A stretch of DNA of 64,000 bases from an uncultured Bacillota bacterium (lineage in GTDB: Bacteria; Bacillota; Clostridia; Oscillospirales; Oscillospiraceae). A program made the position numbers and the translations under genes. Positions 29,613 to 38,935 of this stretch are shown here, one piece after another (within the stretch, counting starts at the first letter, position 1; each line of letters starts with the position of its first letter). The notes beneath the pieces are model-generated. The model was given only the letters and a program-made list of their open reading frames with translations, did not search any database and was not told where the DNA came from. The stretch spans positions 28,022 through 92,021 of the forward strand of contig CANSSJ010000001.1 in assembly GCA_947649625.1 (NCBI GenBank), read 5' to 3'.

Positions 29613-29849
29613 ATGAATACGCTGAGTCTGATCCTTACCATTATCCAGGTCCTGTGCGGTCTGGCCGTCATCGCCGTGGTCATGCTCCAGTCGGGCAAGA
29701 GCGCCGGCCTGTCCGGGGCCATCGCCGGCGGCGCCGACACCTTCCTGTCCAAGAACAAGGCCAAGAGCCTGGACGCCAAGCTGGCCAAGATGACCAAGTG
29801 GGTGGCCATCCTGTGGATCGTCATTACCCTGGTGCTGAGCCTGATCTGA
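29613..29849 (+). CDS. secG: Preprotein translocase subunit SecG
   Basis: Two TM, VVMLQSGKSAGLSGAIAGGADTFLSKNKAKSLDAKL. Confidence 0.95.
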   Translation: MNTLSLILTIIQVLCGLAVIAVVMLQSGKSAGLSGAIAGGADTFLSKNKAKSLDAKLAKMTKWVAILWIVITLVLSLI

Positions 29850-29865
29850 TCTTCCATCATAAGAC

Positions 29866-29904
29866 CAAGCCCCTCCGGCTTCCGCCGTGAGGGGCTTTTT
29901 TAGA
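29866..29904 (+). terminator. Intrinsic terminator of secG
   Basis: AGCCCCTC-CGGCTTCCGCCGT-GAGGGGCTTTTTT. Confidence 0.75.
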
Positions 29905-29918
29905 AAAGGGGCGGCGGA

Positions 29919-30362
29919 ATGGACCACGAATATTTTATGCGGCAGGCTCTGGCTCTGGCCCGGGAGGCCGCCGCGGTTGGGGATGTGCCGGTGGGCTGTG
30001 TGATCGTCCGGGACGGGGAGATCATCGGCCGGGGCCGCAACCGCCGGGAGGCGGGCGGCGACGCCACCGCCCACGCCGAGGTGGAGGCCATCCGGGACGC
30101 CTGCGCCCGGCAGGGGAGCTGGCGGCTGCACGGCTGTACCCTGTACGTCACCCTGGAGCCCTGTCCCATGTGCGCCGGAGCCATTGTCAACGCCCGAATC
30201 GAGGCGGTCCGCTACGGGGCACGGGACGAGAAGGCCGGGTGCTGCGGGTCGGTGCTCAACCTGTTTGAGGAGCGGTTCAACCACCATCCCCGGATCTATC
30301 AGGGGCCGCTGGAGGGGGAGTGCGAAAGGCTCCTCCAGGAATTTTTTTTCAATCTGCGGTAG
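29919..30362 (+). CDS. tadA: tRNA adenosine(34) deaminase TadA
   Basis: TAHAEVEAIRDAC, LYVTLEPCPMCAGAIVNARI. Confidence 0.95.
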   Translation: MDHEYFMRQALALAREAAAVGDVPVGCVIVRDGEIIGRGRNRREAGGDATAHAEVEAIRDACARQGSWRLHGCTLYVTLEPCPMCAGAIVNARIEAVRYGARDEKAGCCGSVLNLFEERFNHHPRIYQGPLEGECERLLQEFFFNLR

Positions 30363-30364
30363 AT

Positions 30365-30506
30365 TTAAATCTTTTGTAACAACTGCCGTGAACTTTTGTA
30401 AAATCTTTTGTCTATACTCATACTCGCAAGGCAAGAACATCTTTTCATTCTATCCTCCATTTTTTGAAAGGCTGACGGGTCGCTCCGTTGGCCTTTCCCC
30501 CTTTTT
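30365..30506 (+). ncRNA. Putative sRNA unit 1 (promoter region plus ~82-nt transcript)
   Basis: Upstream box TTAAATCTTTTGTAACAACTG, -10 TATACT (30413), transcript to terminator 30466-30506 with 13-bp stem and T-run. Confidence 0.55.
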
Positions 30507-30574
30507 AGGCGGGAGGGACGATTCTGGCGAAAAACGCCAAAAAAGTCCGGCGGCTGCCCGAATTTTTGGATGAT

Positions 30575-30716
30575 TTAATTCTTTTGTAACATCTGGCGTT
30601 GGATTTGTTAATATCTTTTCGGTATGATAATACCTGCAAGAGACAGTTCGTTTCATTTTAATCCTCTTTTTCAACGGGAAACCCCGGATACCTTGGAGCA
30701 GGTATCCGGGGCTTTT
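30575..30716 (+). ncRNA. Putative sRNA unit 2 (direct repeat of unit 1)
   Basis: Upstream box TTTAATTCTTTTGTAACATCTG, -10 TATGAT (30623), terminator CCCCGGATACC..GGTATCCGGGGCTTTT (30682-30716); 210 bp from unit 1. Confidence 0.55.
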
Positions 30717-30724
30717 CGTATCTG

Positions 30725-31243
30725 TTATTTCCTGATCCGGTCCAGCCGTCGGATCAGCGTCTGGGCGGCCACGCCGGTGAACAGCCCGGCCAGGACGGCG
30801 GCGATGACCAGGTAGGGCAGGTAAGCCATCACGGCCCAGGAGCGCAGGACGGCGGCTGCGGCCAGCAGCTGGCCAAAATTGTGGAAAACAGCGACCGCGG
30901 GGCTGGCCAGCCAGATATGCTCCCGGGTGAGGGCCTTGCGCAGCAGGCACAGAGCGCACCAGCTGAGCAGGCCTCCGGCGGCGCTGTAGATAAGAGTCAT
31001 CGGCTGCCCGGAGAACACCGCCCCCAGAAACACCCGGCCGGAGAGCACCAGCAGGGCGTCCCACGGCCCCATGACGAACATGACATACACCGTGACGATG
31101 TTGGCCAGCCCCAGCTTGACCCCAGGGACGGGAATCACCGGGAGCTGAGCCTCCGCCATAAAAATGGTCAGCGCAATGGCGGTGAACAGGGCCAGCCGGG
31201 CGATCCGTCCCGCCCCCTTAACCGGCCGCGCCATCCACATCAC
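30725..31243 (-). CDS. Gx transporter family / heptaprenyl diphosphate synthase component I-like membrane protein
   Basis: VPGVKLGLANIVTVYVMFVMGPWDALLVLSGRVFLGAVFSG. Confidence 0.85.
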   Translation of the reverse strand: MMWMARPVKGAGRIARLALFTAIALTIFMAEAQLPVIPVPGVKLGLANIVTVYVMFVMGPWDALLVLSGRVFLGAVFSGQPMTLIYSAAGGLLSWCALCLLRKALTREHIWLASPAVAVFHNFGQLLAAAAVLRSWAVMAYLPYLVIAAVLAGLFTGVAAQTLIRRLDRIRK

Positions 31244-31586
31244 CCCCGGCTCCCACGATCTCGATCATCAGTCTGTGGGGCAGGCAGATGATGGGCACCG
31301 TGCCGTCTGAGATCCAGCCCTGGTTGACGCAGACCCGGTCGGGGCAGTCGGCCTCGGATACCCGGATGCGGTCCCGCTCCACCGTAACGACATTGCGCCC
31401 ACTCTCATCCTCAAAAGTGAGGGAGTAGGGGGCGTCTACCTTGTCCAGCGCGATCTCCTCCAGCACCGCGCCGTCCCGGGTGATCCGGGCCACGGGGGCG
31501 GAGGCATTTCCGTGCCTCAGCAGGAGGAAGGCCGCCGAGGCGGCCACCGCCCCAAGGAGCAGAAGCAAGATCACTTTCGCCTTCAT
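31218..31586 (-). CDS. NusG domain II-containing protein
   Basis: N-terminal TM; DCPDRVCVNQGWISDGTVPIICLPHRLMIEI. Confidence 0.88.
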   Translation of the reverse strand: MKAKVILLLLLGAVAASAAFLLLRHGNASAPVARITRDGAVLEEIALDKVDAPYSLTFEDESGRNVVTVERDRIRVSEADCPDRVCVNQGWISDGTVPIICLPHRLMIEIVGAGGDVDGAAG

Positions 31587-32620
31587 TTCAGCACCACTAC
31601 CTCCCGGTCCGTGTATCCCTCCGCCAAGGAAAACCGGCCCTCCAGCCCGGCGGTGCGGTAAATTTTTCCCTCTTCTGTGACGAAAATGGCCTCAAAATTC
31701 GGGTCGTTCCGCCAGAACTGTACCCCCTCCTCCAGGCCCATAACAAACAGGGCGGTGGACAGCCCGTCGCAGAAAAAGGCGGAGGGGGCGATCACCGTCA
31801 CCGAGCTGAGTCCCGACCGGGCGGGGGCGGCGGTGTCCGGGTCCAGGATGTGCCAATAGATTTCTCCGTCCTGTTCAAAATACCGCTGGTAACCTCCGGA
31901 GGTGCCCATGGCCATGTCGGCCAGCTCCACCACGGCGAAATAGTTCCCCGGCTGGGCCGGGTCCACCACCCCGATGCGCCAGGGATTCCCCTCCGGCTTG
32001 GTCCCCACGGCTACAATGGTGCTCTGGCCCAGGTCCAGCAGGGCGGAGGAGACGCCATTCTCCTTCACCGCTTTCCACATCTGATCTCCGGCCCAGCCCT
32101 TGGCCACCGCCCCCAGGTCGATCTCCATACCCTGAGGCAGGGCGACGGTGTTCCCGTCCAGCTTTACGGCGGTGTAGTCGATCTTCTCCGCCAGCTCCTC
32201 CAGCTCCTCGTCGGAGGGCACCCGGTGCTCCCCGCTCGTAAACCCCCAGGCCTTCACCGCCGGATAGGCGGTAAAATCCAGCGCCCCCCCGGTGACCAAA
32301 CCCAGGCCTTGAACGCTGTACAGCAGGGCAAGAATGTCGTCGTCCGGTATCTCGACCCACTCTCCGTTGGCATGGTTTACGGCATAGACAAAGCTGTCCT
32401 CTTTTGTAACGGAAAGCATGTCCTCATAGCCGGCAAGGCGGTCTGTCAGAACGCTTTGGACCGTGGAACAGTCTTTCCTGGAGCCGTAGAGGGTGAAATT
32501 CATCACCGTGTCCATGGCGAAGGTGGTGAACTCCATCCGCTCCGGCCGTTTCTCACAGCCTGCCAGGGCAGATATACACAGCGCCGCCGTCAGCAGAACG
32601 GCGAGGGTCCGCTTGCTCAT
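31583..32620 (-). CDS. apbE: FAD:protein FMN transferase (lipoprotein)
   Basis: Lipobox LAGC, FAMDTVMNFTLYG, IDLGAVAKGWAGD. Confidence 0.93.
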   Translation of the reverse strand: MSKRTLAVLLTAALCISALAGCEKRPERMEFTTFAMDTVMNFTLYGSRKDCSTVQSVLTDRLAGYEDMLSVTKEDSFVYAVNHANGEWVEIPDDDILALLYSVQGLGLVTGGALDFTAYPAVKAWGFTSGEHRVPSDEELEELAEKIDYTAVKLDGNTVALPQGMEIDLGAVAKGWAGDQMWKAVKENGVSSALLDLGQSTIVAVGTKPEGNPWRIGVVDPAQPGNYFAVVELADMAMGTSGGYQRYFEQDGEIYWHILDPDTAAPARSGLSSVTVIAPSAFFCDGLSTALFVMGLEEGVQFWRNDPNFEAIFVTEEGKIYRTAGLEGRFSLAEGYTDREVVVLK

Positions 32621-32859
32621 AAAATTTCCCGATACATGGCGGCGGCGTCCGCCTTGCCCACGTTGTCGGCCACCACCAGCACCTCCACCTTCACGGTGTT
32701 CTGCCCGAATTTCAGCTCCAGCTTGTCCCCCACCTTCACGTCGTAGCTGGCCCGGACCGGCCGGCCGTTGACCGATACCCGCTCGTTGTCGCAGGCCTCG
32801 TTGGCCACGGTGCGCCGCTTGATGAGCCGGGACACCTTCAGCCATTTATCCAGTCGCAT
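32617..32859 (-). CDS. rqcP: S4-domain RNA-binding protein RqcP (Hsp15-like)
   Basis: MRLDKWLKVSRLIKRRTVANEACDNERVSVNGRPV. Confidence 0.93.
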   Translation of the reverse strand: MRLDKWLKVSRLIKRRTVANEACDNERVSVNGRPVRASYDVKVGDKLELKFGQNTVKVEVLVVADNVGKADAAAMYREIL

Positions 32860-32924
32860 GATGTTCCTCCTGTAACGGGGAGGAGCGCTGCTGCGCAGCG
32901 CCCCTTCCAGATCAGTCAATTCAG

Positions 32925-33200
32925 TTAACGGGCCACCGCGTCCTTCAGGGCCTTGCCGGCCTTGAACACCGGAGCCTTGGAGGCAGGGATGGGAATGGGC
33001 TGCTTGGTCTGGGGGTTGCGGCCCATGCGCTCGGCGCGGGTCTTCACCTCAAAGGAGCCAAAGCCCACCAGCTGGACCTTCTCGCCGCTGCGCAGAGCGT
33101 CGGTGATCACGTCGATGGCGGCGGAGATGGCAATCTCGGCATCCTTCTTGGACAGTTCAGCCTTCTCGGCAACGGCCGCGATGAGTTCAGTCTTGTTCAT
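32925..33200 (-). CDS. hup: HU family DNA-binding protein
   Basis: [22 protein letters not shown]...[21 protein letters not shown]. Confidence 0.97.
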   Translation of the reverse strand: MNKTELIAAVAEKAELSKKDAEIAISAAIDVITDALRSGEKVQLVGFGSFEVKTRAERMGRNPQTKQPIPIPASKAPVFKAGKALKDAVAR

Positions 33201-33274
33201 AGTTTCTCCTCCTGTGCATAAATTTGACAGCCCATAGGTTCCGGCTGCCGAAAATATATACTTAAAACCCTCGC

Positions 33275-33353
33275 GGTCTATATTCACAGCCGTGAACCAC
33301 CGGCCCGGACGAGGTCTCTCCGGCGCGTAATTTCCTGGCTGTGAATACAGACC
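33275..33353. repeat. Long inverted repeat between mazG and hup
   Basis: GGTCTATATTCACAGCC (33275-33291) and GGCTGTGAATACAGACC (33337-33353), one mismatch. Confidence 0.7.
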
Positions 33354-33363
33354 CTTCCGGGTA

Positions 33364-34149
33364 TTAAGTCTCTTCCTCCTTGGCCCCGCGCCACAGCGCC
33401 TCCAGCGCCGGGACGTCCAGCCTGTCCAGCGGGACAGGGGCCAGCTCCTCCACCCGCCGGAAGCGGCGGATGAACTTTTCGCAGGCCTTCTGCAGGGCGG
33501 TCTCTCCGTCCACGCCGGCAAAGCGGCCCGCCTTGACGGCGGCGAAGAGCAGGTCGCCCAGCTCCTCCTCCACGTTGGAGCTCTCCCGGACGGCGCTCCG
33601 GAATTCCTCCAGCTCCTCCGACAGCTTGTCCATGGCGGGGGCGGAGTCCCTCCAGTCGAAGCCCGCCTTGGCGGCCTTGTTCTGGAGCTTGGCGGCCCTG
33701 GTGAGGGCGGGCAGGGCCCGGGCCACGCTGTCCAGCGTGGCGGCCGCGGTCTGCTGGCCCTTCTCCTCCCGCTTCTGAGCGTCCCAGGCAGACAGGGCCC
33801 CGTCGGGGTCTCGGGCCTCCGCCGCTCCAAAGACATGAGGGTGGCGGTAGACCAGCTTTTTGCACACCCCGTCCACCACATCGTCAAAGGTGAACGCGCC
33901 GGCCTGACGGGCCATGGACGCGTGGAACACCACCTGGAGCAGCACGTCGCCCAGCTCCTCCTTCAGGTTTTCCATGTCCATATGGTCGATGGCGTCGGCG
34001 GCCTCGTAGGCCTCCTCCAGCATATTGGCGCGGATGGACTGATGGGTCTGGGCCATGTCCCAGGGGCAGCCCCCGGGGGCGCGGAGCAGCTCCATGATGT
34101 TCAGCAGGTCGTCCATGCCGTAGTTTTCCGCCATTTGAAAATTTACCAC
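33364..34149 (-). CDS. mazG: Nucleoside triphosphate pyrophosphohydrolase
   Basis: [34 protein letters not shown], two MazG repeats. Confidence 0.94.
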   Translation of the reverse strand: MVNFQMAENYGMDDLLNIMELLRAPGGCPWDMAQTHQSIRANMLEEAYEAADAIDHMDMENLKEELGDVLLQVVFHASMARQAGAFTFDDVVDGVCKKLVYRHPHVFGAAEARDPDGALSAWDAQKREEKGQQTAAATLDSVARALPALTRAAKLQNKAAKAGFDWRDSAPAMDKLSEELEEFRSAVRESSNVEEELGDLLFAAVKAGRFAGVDGETALQKACEKFIRRFRRVEELAPVPLDRLDVPALEALWRGAKEEET

Positions 34150-34249
34150 AACTTCGCTTCCTTATCAAGTCTTTTTTCTCTGTTTTTTCCCCTGCGTGAA
34201 AAATTTTTCACCGACTTCGCCAGAATTTCCCATAAGATGGAATATCCTG

Positions 34250-36118
34250 TCACAGATGGAGCAGGCGGGCCAGCTTGTCGCCCTTGGGCATCAGGGCCAG
34301 GTCGTCCCGGGAGATGGCCCGCAGGGCGATGACCAGGGCCAGGTAGATGACCACCGCGACCCCAATGGCCGCCAGAACGCAGATGGCGCTGCCGGTGGTG
34401 CTGAGAACGGCCTGCTCCGATCCCTCCGGGACGGAACTGAGCAGCTTGGCCATCAGCCCGTACACCGCCCAGGCGGCCCCGCCCATGATGACGGAGGCGG
34501 CCAGGGGCTTCAGGAAGACGGGCAGGTACCGGGGCCGCCGGGGGACGACCCGGCTGATGAGGAACAGGTCCAGCAGCAGGCACAGTCCAAAGCAGAGGAT
34601 ATTGCCCACCGGCGCGCCGTAGATGCCCACCTGGGGCATGACCACCACGTTGTAGTTGGCGAAGATTTTTACTCCGCCCCCCAGCACCATTACCAGGATA
34701 GGCAGGTTGACAAAGCCGTAGGCCTGGAGGACAGAGTTGCACACCAGCATCATGCACACGAATACCGTGGCCAGACCCAGGGTGGACAGCAGGGGACCGG
34801 CCAGGGCGCTCTCCATTTTGGGGAAAAGGAGCTGGATGATGGGGGTGCCCAGCACGAACAGCCCTACCCCCATGGGGAAGGCCAGCAGGGCGGTGATCCG
34901 CAGGGCGGAGCCCGCCACCCGGGAGGCCCCCCGGCGGTCCCGCCGGGCCAGCGCCCCGGAGACGGTGGGAATCACCGAGATGGTGATGGCCGTCATCAGG
35001 GCGGTAGGCAGGTTGTAGATGGTCAGGGCGCTGCCGTAGTTGCCGTAGAGGGTGCGGCTGATGCCCTCCAGGGTGGTGTGCAGGACCAGCGCGGCCTCCT
35101 CCGGGGCGGTGAGGGCGGCGCCGATGGCCAGAGCTTTCTGGGCCGCCTCCACCTGGGCGCCCAGGGCGGCCATGGTGACCGCCCCTCCCTCCGCCAGCAG
35201 TTCTTTCCAGGCGGAAATGGCGCCCTCCAGGGGGGCGAAGTCCACAAAGCTCCGATACAGCTCCCAGCAGGCGGGGTTCTCCAGCAGGGCCTTCTGCACC
35301 TGTCCCTGGACCAGAGAGGAGTCGATCACCGTGACGATGCCCACCATGGAGGAGCTGAGGGTGATGGGGATGGCGATGCGCAGGATGTCCCGGATGATGT
35401 CCCCCGCCTCGTCGGGCACGTCCCGGCTGCGGCCGGGCTCCCGGAGGCGGGCCAGGAAAAAGCTGATGACCATGTAGACCAGGGCCACCACGGTGCCCAC
35501 CGTCACGCCGGTGATGGCGCCGGCGGCGGCCATCTCCGGGGGCTGGCCCATTTTGATCAGGGCATAGGCCAGGGACAGGCCGATGAACAGCTTGCACAGG
35601 GCCTCGATGATCTGGGAGACGGAGGTGGGGGTCATGTTGAGGTGGCCCTGGCTGTAACCCCGCAGGGCGGCCAGGCAGCCCACGCACACCACCGCCGGGG
35701 CCAGGGCCCGGATGCCGGGGGCGGCCTTGGTGTCGTTCATCAGGCCGGCCAGGGCGTCCGCCTTAAAGTACATAATCAGGAAGGACAGGGTGCCCAGAAT
35801 CAAGAACATCCCCAGGGCCAGCTGGAAGGTGCGCCGCACCTGATTGCGCCGGCCCTGGGCGTTGGCCTCGCTCACCAGCTTGGACACCGCCACCGGCAGG
35901 CCGGCGGTGGAGATGGTGAGCAGGACGGCGTAAATGTTGTAGGCGTTGTTGAAGTCGGCGTTGCCCTGGGCCCCGATGATATTGTTCAGCGGGATCTTGT
36001 AGAACATGCCGATCAGTTTGACCACCATAGCGCCCACCGCCAGAATGGCGGCCCCGCCGAAGAAGGTATTCTGTTTTTGGCCGCCAAGCCGGCGGGAGGG
36101 CGCGTCATATCGGGCCAT
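34250..36118 (-). CDS. Polysaccharide biosynthesis/flippase-family membrane protein (SpoVB/YabM-like)
   Basis: MOP-superfamily TM pattern; synteny with mazG-hup-rqcP. Confidence 0.9.
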   Translation of the reverse strand: MARYDAPSRRLGGQKQNTFFGGAAILAVGAMVVKLIGMFYKIPLNNIIGAQGNADFNNAYNIYAVLLTISTAGLPVAVSKLVSEANAQGRRNQVRRTFQLALGMFLILGTLSFLIMYFKADALAGLMNDTKAAPGIRALAPAVVCVGCLAALRGYSQGHLNMTPTSVSQIIEALCKLFIGLSLAYALIKMGQPPEMAAAGAITGVTVGTVVALVYMVISFFLARLREPGRSRDVPDEAGDIIRDILRIAIPITLSSSMVGIVTVIDSSLVQGQVQKALLENPACWELYRSFVDFAPLEGAISAWKELLAEGGAVTMAALGAQVEAAQKALAIGAALTAPEEAALVLHTTLEGISRTLYGNYGSALTIYNLPTALMTAITISVIPTVSGALARRDRRGASRVAGSALRITALLAFPMGVGLFVLGTPIIQLLFPKMESALAGPLLSTLGLATVFVCMMLVCNSVLQAYGFVNLPILVMVLGGGVKIFANYNVVVMPQVGIYGAPVGNILCFGLCLLLDLFLISRVVPRRPRYLPVFLKPLAASVIMGGAAWAVYGLMAKLLSSVPEGSEQAVLSTTGSAICVLAAIGVAVVIYLALVIALRAISRDDLALMPKGDKLARLLHL

Positions 36119-36129
36119 AGGCGATCTCC

Positions 36130-37431
36130 TTAACCGAAGATATGGGGCAGGGCGTAGCCCTCCACCTCGGCCCTGATCTTCTCCAGGTCCAGGGTGAGGA
36201 AGGTCCCGTTCTCATATATGATTTTTCCCCGGGCCATATTCATGCACACGTTGGAGCCCCGGGCGGAGTAGACCAGATTCTCCATCACATCGTGGCAGGG
36301 GAAGAGATTGGGCTGGGTGAAGTCCAGCAGGATCAGGTCGGCAATCTTCCCGGGGGCGATGACCCCCGTGTCCCGCCGGAGGGCGTTCGCGCCGTTGACG
36401 GTGGCCATAGCCAGGGCGTCAAAGGCGGAGACCGCGGTGGGGTCGCCGGACACCCCTTTGTGGAGAATAGCGGCCAGCTTGATCTCCTCAAAGAGGTCGT
36501 GGTTGTTGTTAGAGGCCACCCCGTCGGTGCCCAGGGCCACGTTGACCCCGGCGCGGAGCAGCGCTGGCACCCTCGCCACCCCGGAGGCCAGCTTTAAATT
36601 GGACACCGGGTTGTGGACGGCGGTGATCTTCCGCTCCCGCATCAGCTCCATGTCCTCATCGCTGACCCAGACGCAGTGGGCGGCGATGCCGCCGTTGGCC
36701 CACACCCCGTACCGGTCCAGGAGGGCAATGGGGGTCATGCCGTACTTTTCCAGGCACTTCTCATGCTCCGAGGCGGTCTCAGACACATGGACGTGCATCC
36801 CCAGCCCGTGCTTTTGAGCAAAATCAGCCACCCACTCCCAGGCCGGGGGGCAGGAGGTGTACTCCGCGTGGATAGAGGCGTCCACCTTGATCTGCCCGTC
36901 CCCCGCGCCGTGCCAGTTCTCAAAGAGGCGGACGTGGTTGCCGCAGTCATTACAGGTCTCGGGGGAGAAGTCCTCGGGCGCGCCGAAGTACACCGCTCCG
37001 CAGGCCAGATTGGCGGAGATGCCCGCCTCCAATATGGTCTGGGCGATGGTCTCGGTGTTCATATACATGTCGGCGATGCAGGTGGTGCCCGACGCGATCA
37101 TCTCCGCCAGCCCCAGGGCCGCCCCGGCGGCCACGCACCGGTCGTCCAGTTTGTCCTCGGCCGGGAAAATGTAGTCGTTGAGCCAGGTGTGCAGGTCGCA
37201 CCCCCCGCCGTATCCCCGCATGAGGGCCATGGGCACGTGGGTGTGGGCGTTGACCAGCCCGGGCATCATCACTTTTCCGGCACAGTCAATGACCCGGTCA
37301 AACTCCCCCTGGGGGCGGACGGTCCCCACCGAGGCGATTGACCTCCCCTCCACCGCCACAAAGGCGTCCTTCAAAACCGGCCGGGCCGGGTCCATAGTGA
37401 CGGCGGTCACATTAGTAAATAGAATTGACAT
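36130..37431 (-). CDS. Amidohydrolase (MtaD/S-adenosylhomocysteine deaminase-like)
   Basis: VMMPGLVNAHTHVPMALMRGYGGGCDLHTWLNDYIFPAE. Confidence 0.92.
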   Translation of the reverse strand: MSILFTNVTAVTMDPARPVLKDAFVAVEGRSIASVGTVRPQGEFDRVIDCAGKVMMPGLVNAHTHVPMALMRGYGGGCDLHTWLNDYIFPAEDKLDDRCVAAGAALGLAEMIASGTTCIADMYMNTETIAQTILEAGISANLACGAVYFGAPEDFSPETCNDCGNHVRLFENWHGAGDGQIKVDASIHAEYTSCPPAWEWVADFAQKHGLGMHVHVSETASEHEKCLEKYGMTPIALLDRYGVWANGGIAAHCVWVSDEDMELMRERKITAVHNPVSNLKLASGVARVPALLRAGVNVALGTDGVASNNNHDLFEEIKLAAILHKGVSGDPTAVSAFDALAMATVNGANALRRDTGVIAPGKIADLILLDFTQPNLFPCHDVMENLVYSARGSNVCMNMARGKIIYENGTFLTLDLEKIRAEVEGYALPHIFG

Positions 37432-37451
37432 AGAGGCCTCCTAAATTCTGC

Positions 37452-37525
37452 GTAGGGCGCGACGACTCGGCGCGCCGCTGTGCGGAAACCTGTTCCTGCG
37501 GCGTGCCGAGGTCGTCACGCCCTAC
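37452..37525. repeat. REP/BIME-like palindromic element (E4)
   Basis: GTAGGGCGCGACGACTCGGCGCGCCG...GCGGCGTGCCGAGGTCGTCACGCCCTAC. Confidence 0.8.
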
Positions 37526-37535
37526 GATGTTTCCG

Positions 37536-38360
37536 TTACATCTTCCGCAAGCACGCCCGCACCAGCCCGGAGAACTTCTCCCGGGCGGCGGCTGCGGCGT
37601 CCAGCACCTCCTGCTCGGAGAGGGGCTGGTCCAGAATCCCGGCGGCCATGTTGGACAGCAGGGTGAGGCCCAGCACCTCCATGCCGCAGTGGCCGGCCAC
37701 GATGACCTCGGGGGCGGTGGACATGCCCACGGCGTCCCCGCCCAGCAGGCGGACGGCCCGAATTTCAGCGGGGGTCTCGTACTGGGGCCCGTAGCAGTAG
37801 AAGTAGACCCCCTCCCGCAGGGGGATGCCCTGTTCGGCGGCCGTCTCCCGGGCCAGTTCCTGGAGCCGGGGGGTATACAGGTGGGAGGCGTCGGGGAAGC
37901 GCACCCCGAAATCGGGCAGGTTCTCTCCCCGGAGGGGGGATTGGGAGAACATCTTGATCTGGTCGGTGATGAGCATCAGGTCGCCGGCCTTCCAGCCGGT
38001 GTTGACGCAGCCGGCGGCGTTGGTGACGATGAGGGTGTCGCAGCCCAGCAGCCGCAGCACCCGGACGGCGTAGGATACCTCCTCGTAGGAGTAGCCCTCG
38101 TAGTGGTGCATCCGGCCCTGCATCACGGCCACCCGCTGGCCCTCCAGCGTCCCGAAGACCAGCCGGCCCTTGTGGCCGGGGGCGGTGGAGGCCTTGAAGT
38201 GGGGGATGTCCCGGTAGTCGATGGCGATGGGGTTTTCCACCTCGTCCCCCAGGTAGCCCAGGCCGGAGCCCAGCACCATAGCCACCTTGGGCACAAAGTC
38301 CCCCAGCCGCTCCCGGATGGCCCGGGCGCTGGCCCGATATTGCTCCATTGTATAGTCCAT
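37536..38360 (-). CDS. Purine-nucleoside phosphorylase
   Basis: MVLGSGLGYLGDEVENP; VMQGRMHHYEGYS; TNAAGCVN. Confidence 0.94.
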   Translation of the reverse strand: MDYTMEQYRASARAIRERLGDFVPKVAMVLGSGLGYLGDEVENPIAIDYRDIPHFKASTAPGHKGRLVFGTLEGQRVAVMQGRMHHYEGYSYEEVSYAVRVLRLLGCDTLIVTNAAGCVNTGWKAGDLMLITDQIKMFSQSPLRGENLPDFGVRFPDASHLYTPRLQELARETAAEQGIPLREGVYFYCYGPQYETPAEIRAVRLLGGDAVGMSTAPEVIVAGHCGMEVLGLTLLSNMAAGILDQPLSEQEVLDAAAAAREKFSGLVRACLRKM

Positions 38361-38370
38361 GGGGACCTCC

Positions 38371-38769
38371 TTACAGCTTTCCGCCGCAGGAGCGGCAGAA
38401 TTTGTCTCCCTTGCCGCAGGGGGCTCCGCAGGCGGGGCAGGTCTGGGCCTGCTTCAGGTCGGAGATGCGGTTTTTCAGCTCGGCGATCTTCCCGCTCTTC
38501 TCGTCCGCCTGATTCAGCAGGGAGGTGACCAGCGCCCCCTCGGGGGCCTGGCCCCGGTGAGTGTCCACCATCACCTGGCCCAGCTGGCGCAGGATGTCGT
38601 TATACTCCCCATTCAAGTCGAAGAGCTGCACGTTCAGCTTGGCCACATCCACCATCTGGCCCGCCTTTTTCCCGGCGGCCCGGGCGGAATCGGCCGCGGC
38701 GTCGGCGGCGTAGCTGGCCGTCCCCTTTACCCGCTCCAGCAGGGCCTTTACCTTCTCATCCATAAACAT
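38371..38769 (-). CDS. Zinc-ribbon domain protein
   Basis: C-terminal CPACGAPCGKGDKFCRSCGGKL. Confidence 0.8.
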   Translation of the reverse strand: MFMDEKVKALLERVKGTASYAADAAADSARAAGKKAGQMVDVAKLNVQLFDLNGEYNDILRQLGQVMVDTHRGQAPEGALVTSLLNQADEKSGKIAELKNRISDLKQAQTCPACGAPCGKGDKFCRSCGGKL

Positions 38770-38870
38770 ACTCCTCCAATCTAAAATATCGTATCTTTAT
38801 TCTACACCAAATATTCCCGGATTGCAACATGGCGGAGAAATACAAATTGGGCTTTCGCCATAATATGCTC

Positions 38871-38898
38871 TTGACAACACCCCATTTCAGGCTACAAT
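38871..38898 (+). promoter_or_regulatory. Promoter of trkH-trkA
   Basis: TTGACA-16 bp-TACAAT. Confidence 0.7.
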
Positions 38899-38935
38899 TA
38901 CCTGTAACCGAAACAGCCGAAGGGAGGGACCCGCC

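Noticed and set aside
30362-30720. Considered SRP RNA (often found after tadA)
   Set aside because: No conserved SRP helix 8 motif (GGAA/GCA internal loop) visible; the region is two direct repeats with separate terminators.
34196-36133. 645-aa plus-strand ORF antisense to the flippase gene
   Set aside because: Shadow ORF, repetitive Gly/Gln/His composition.
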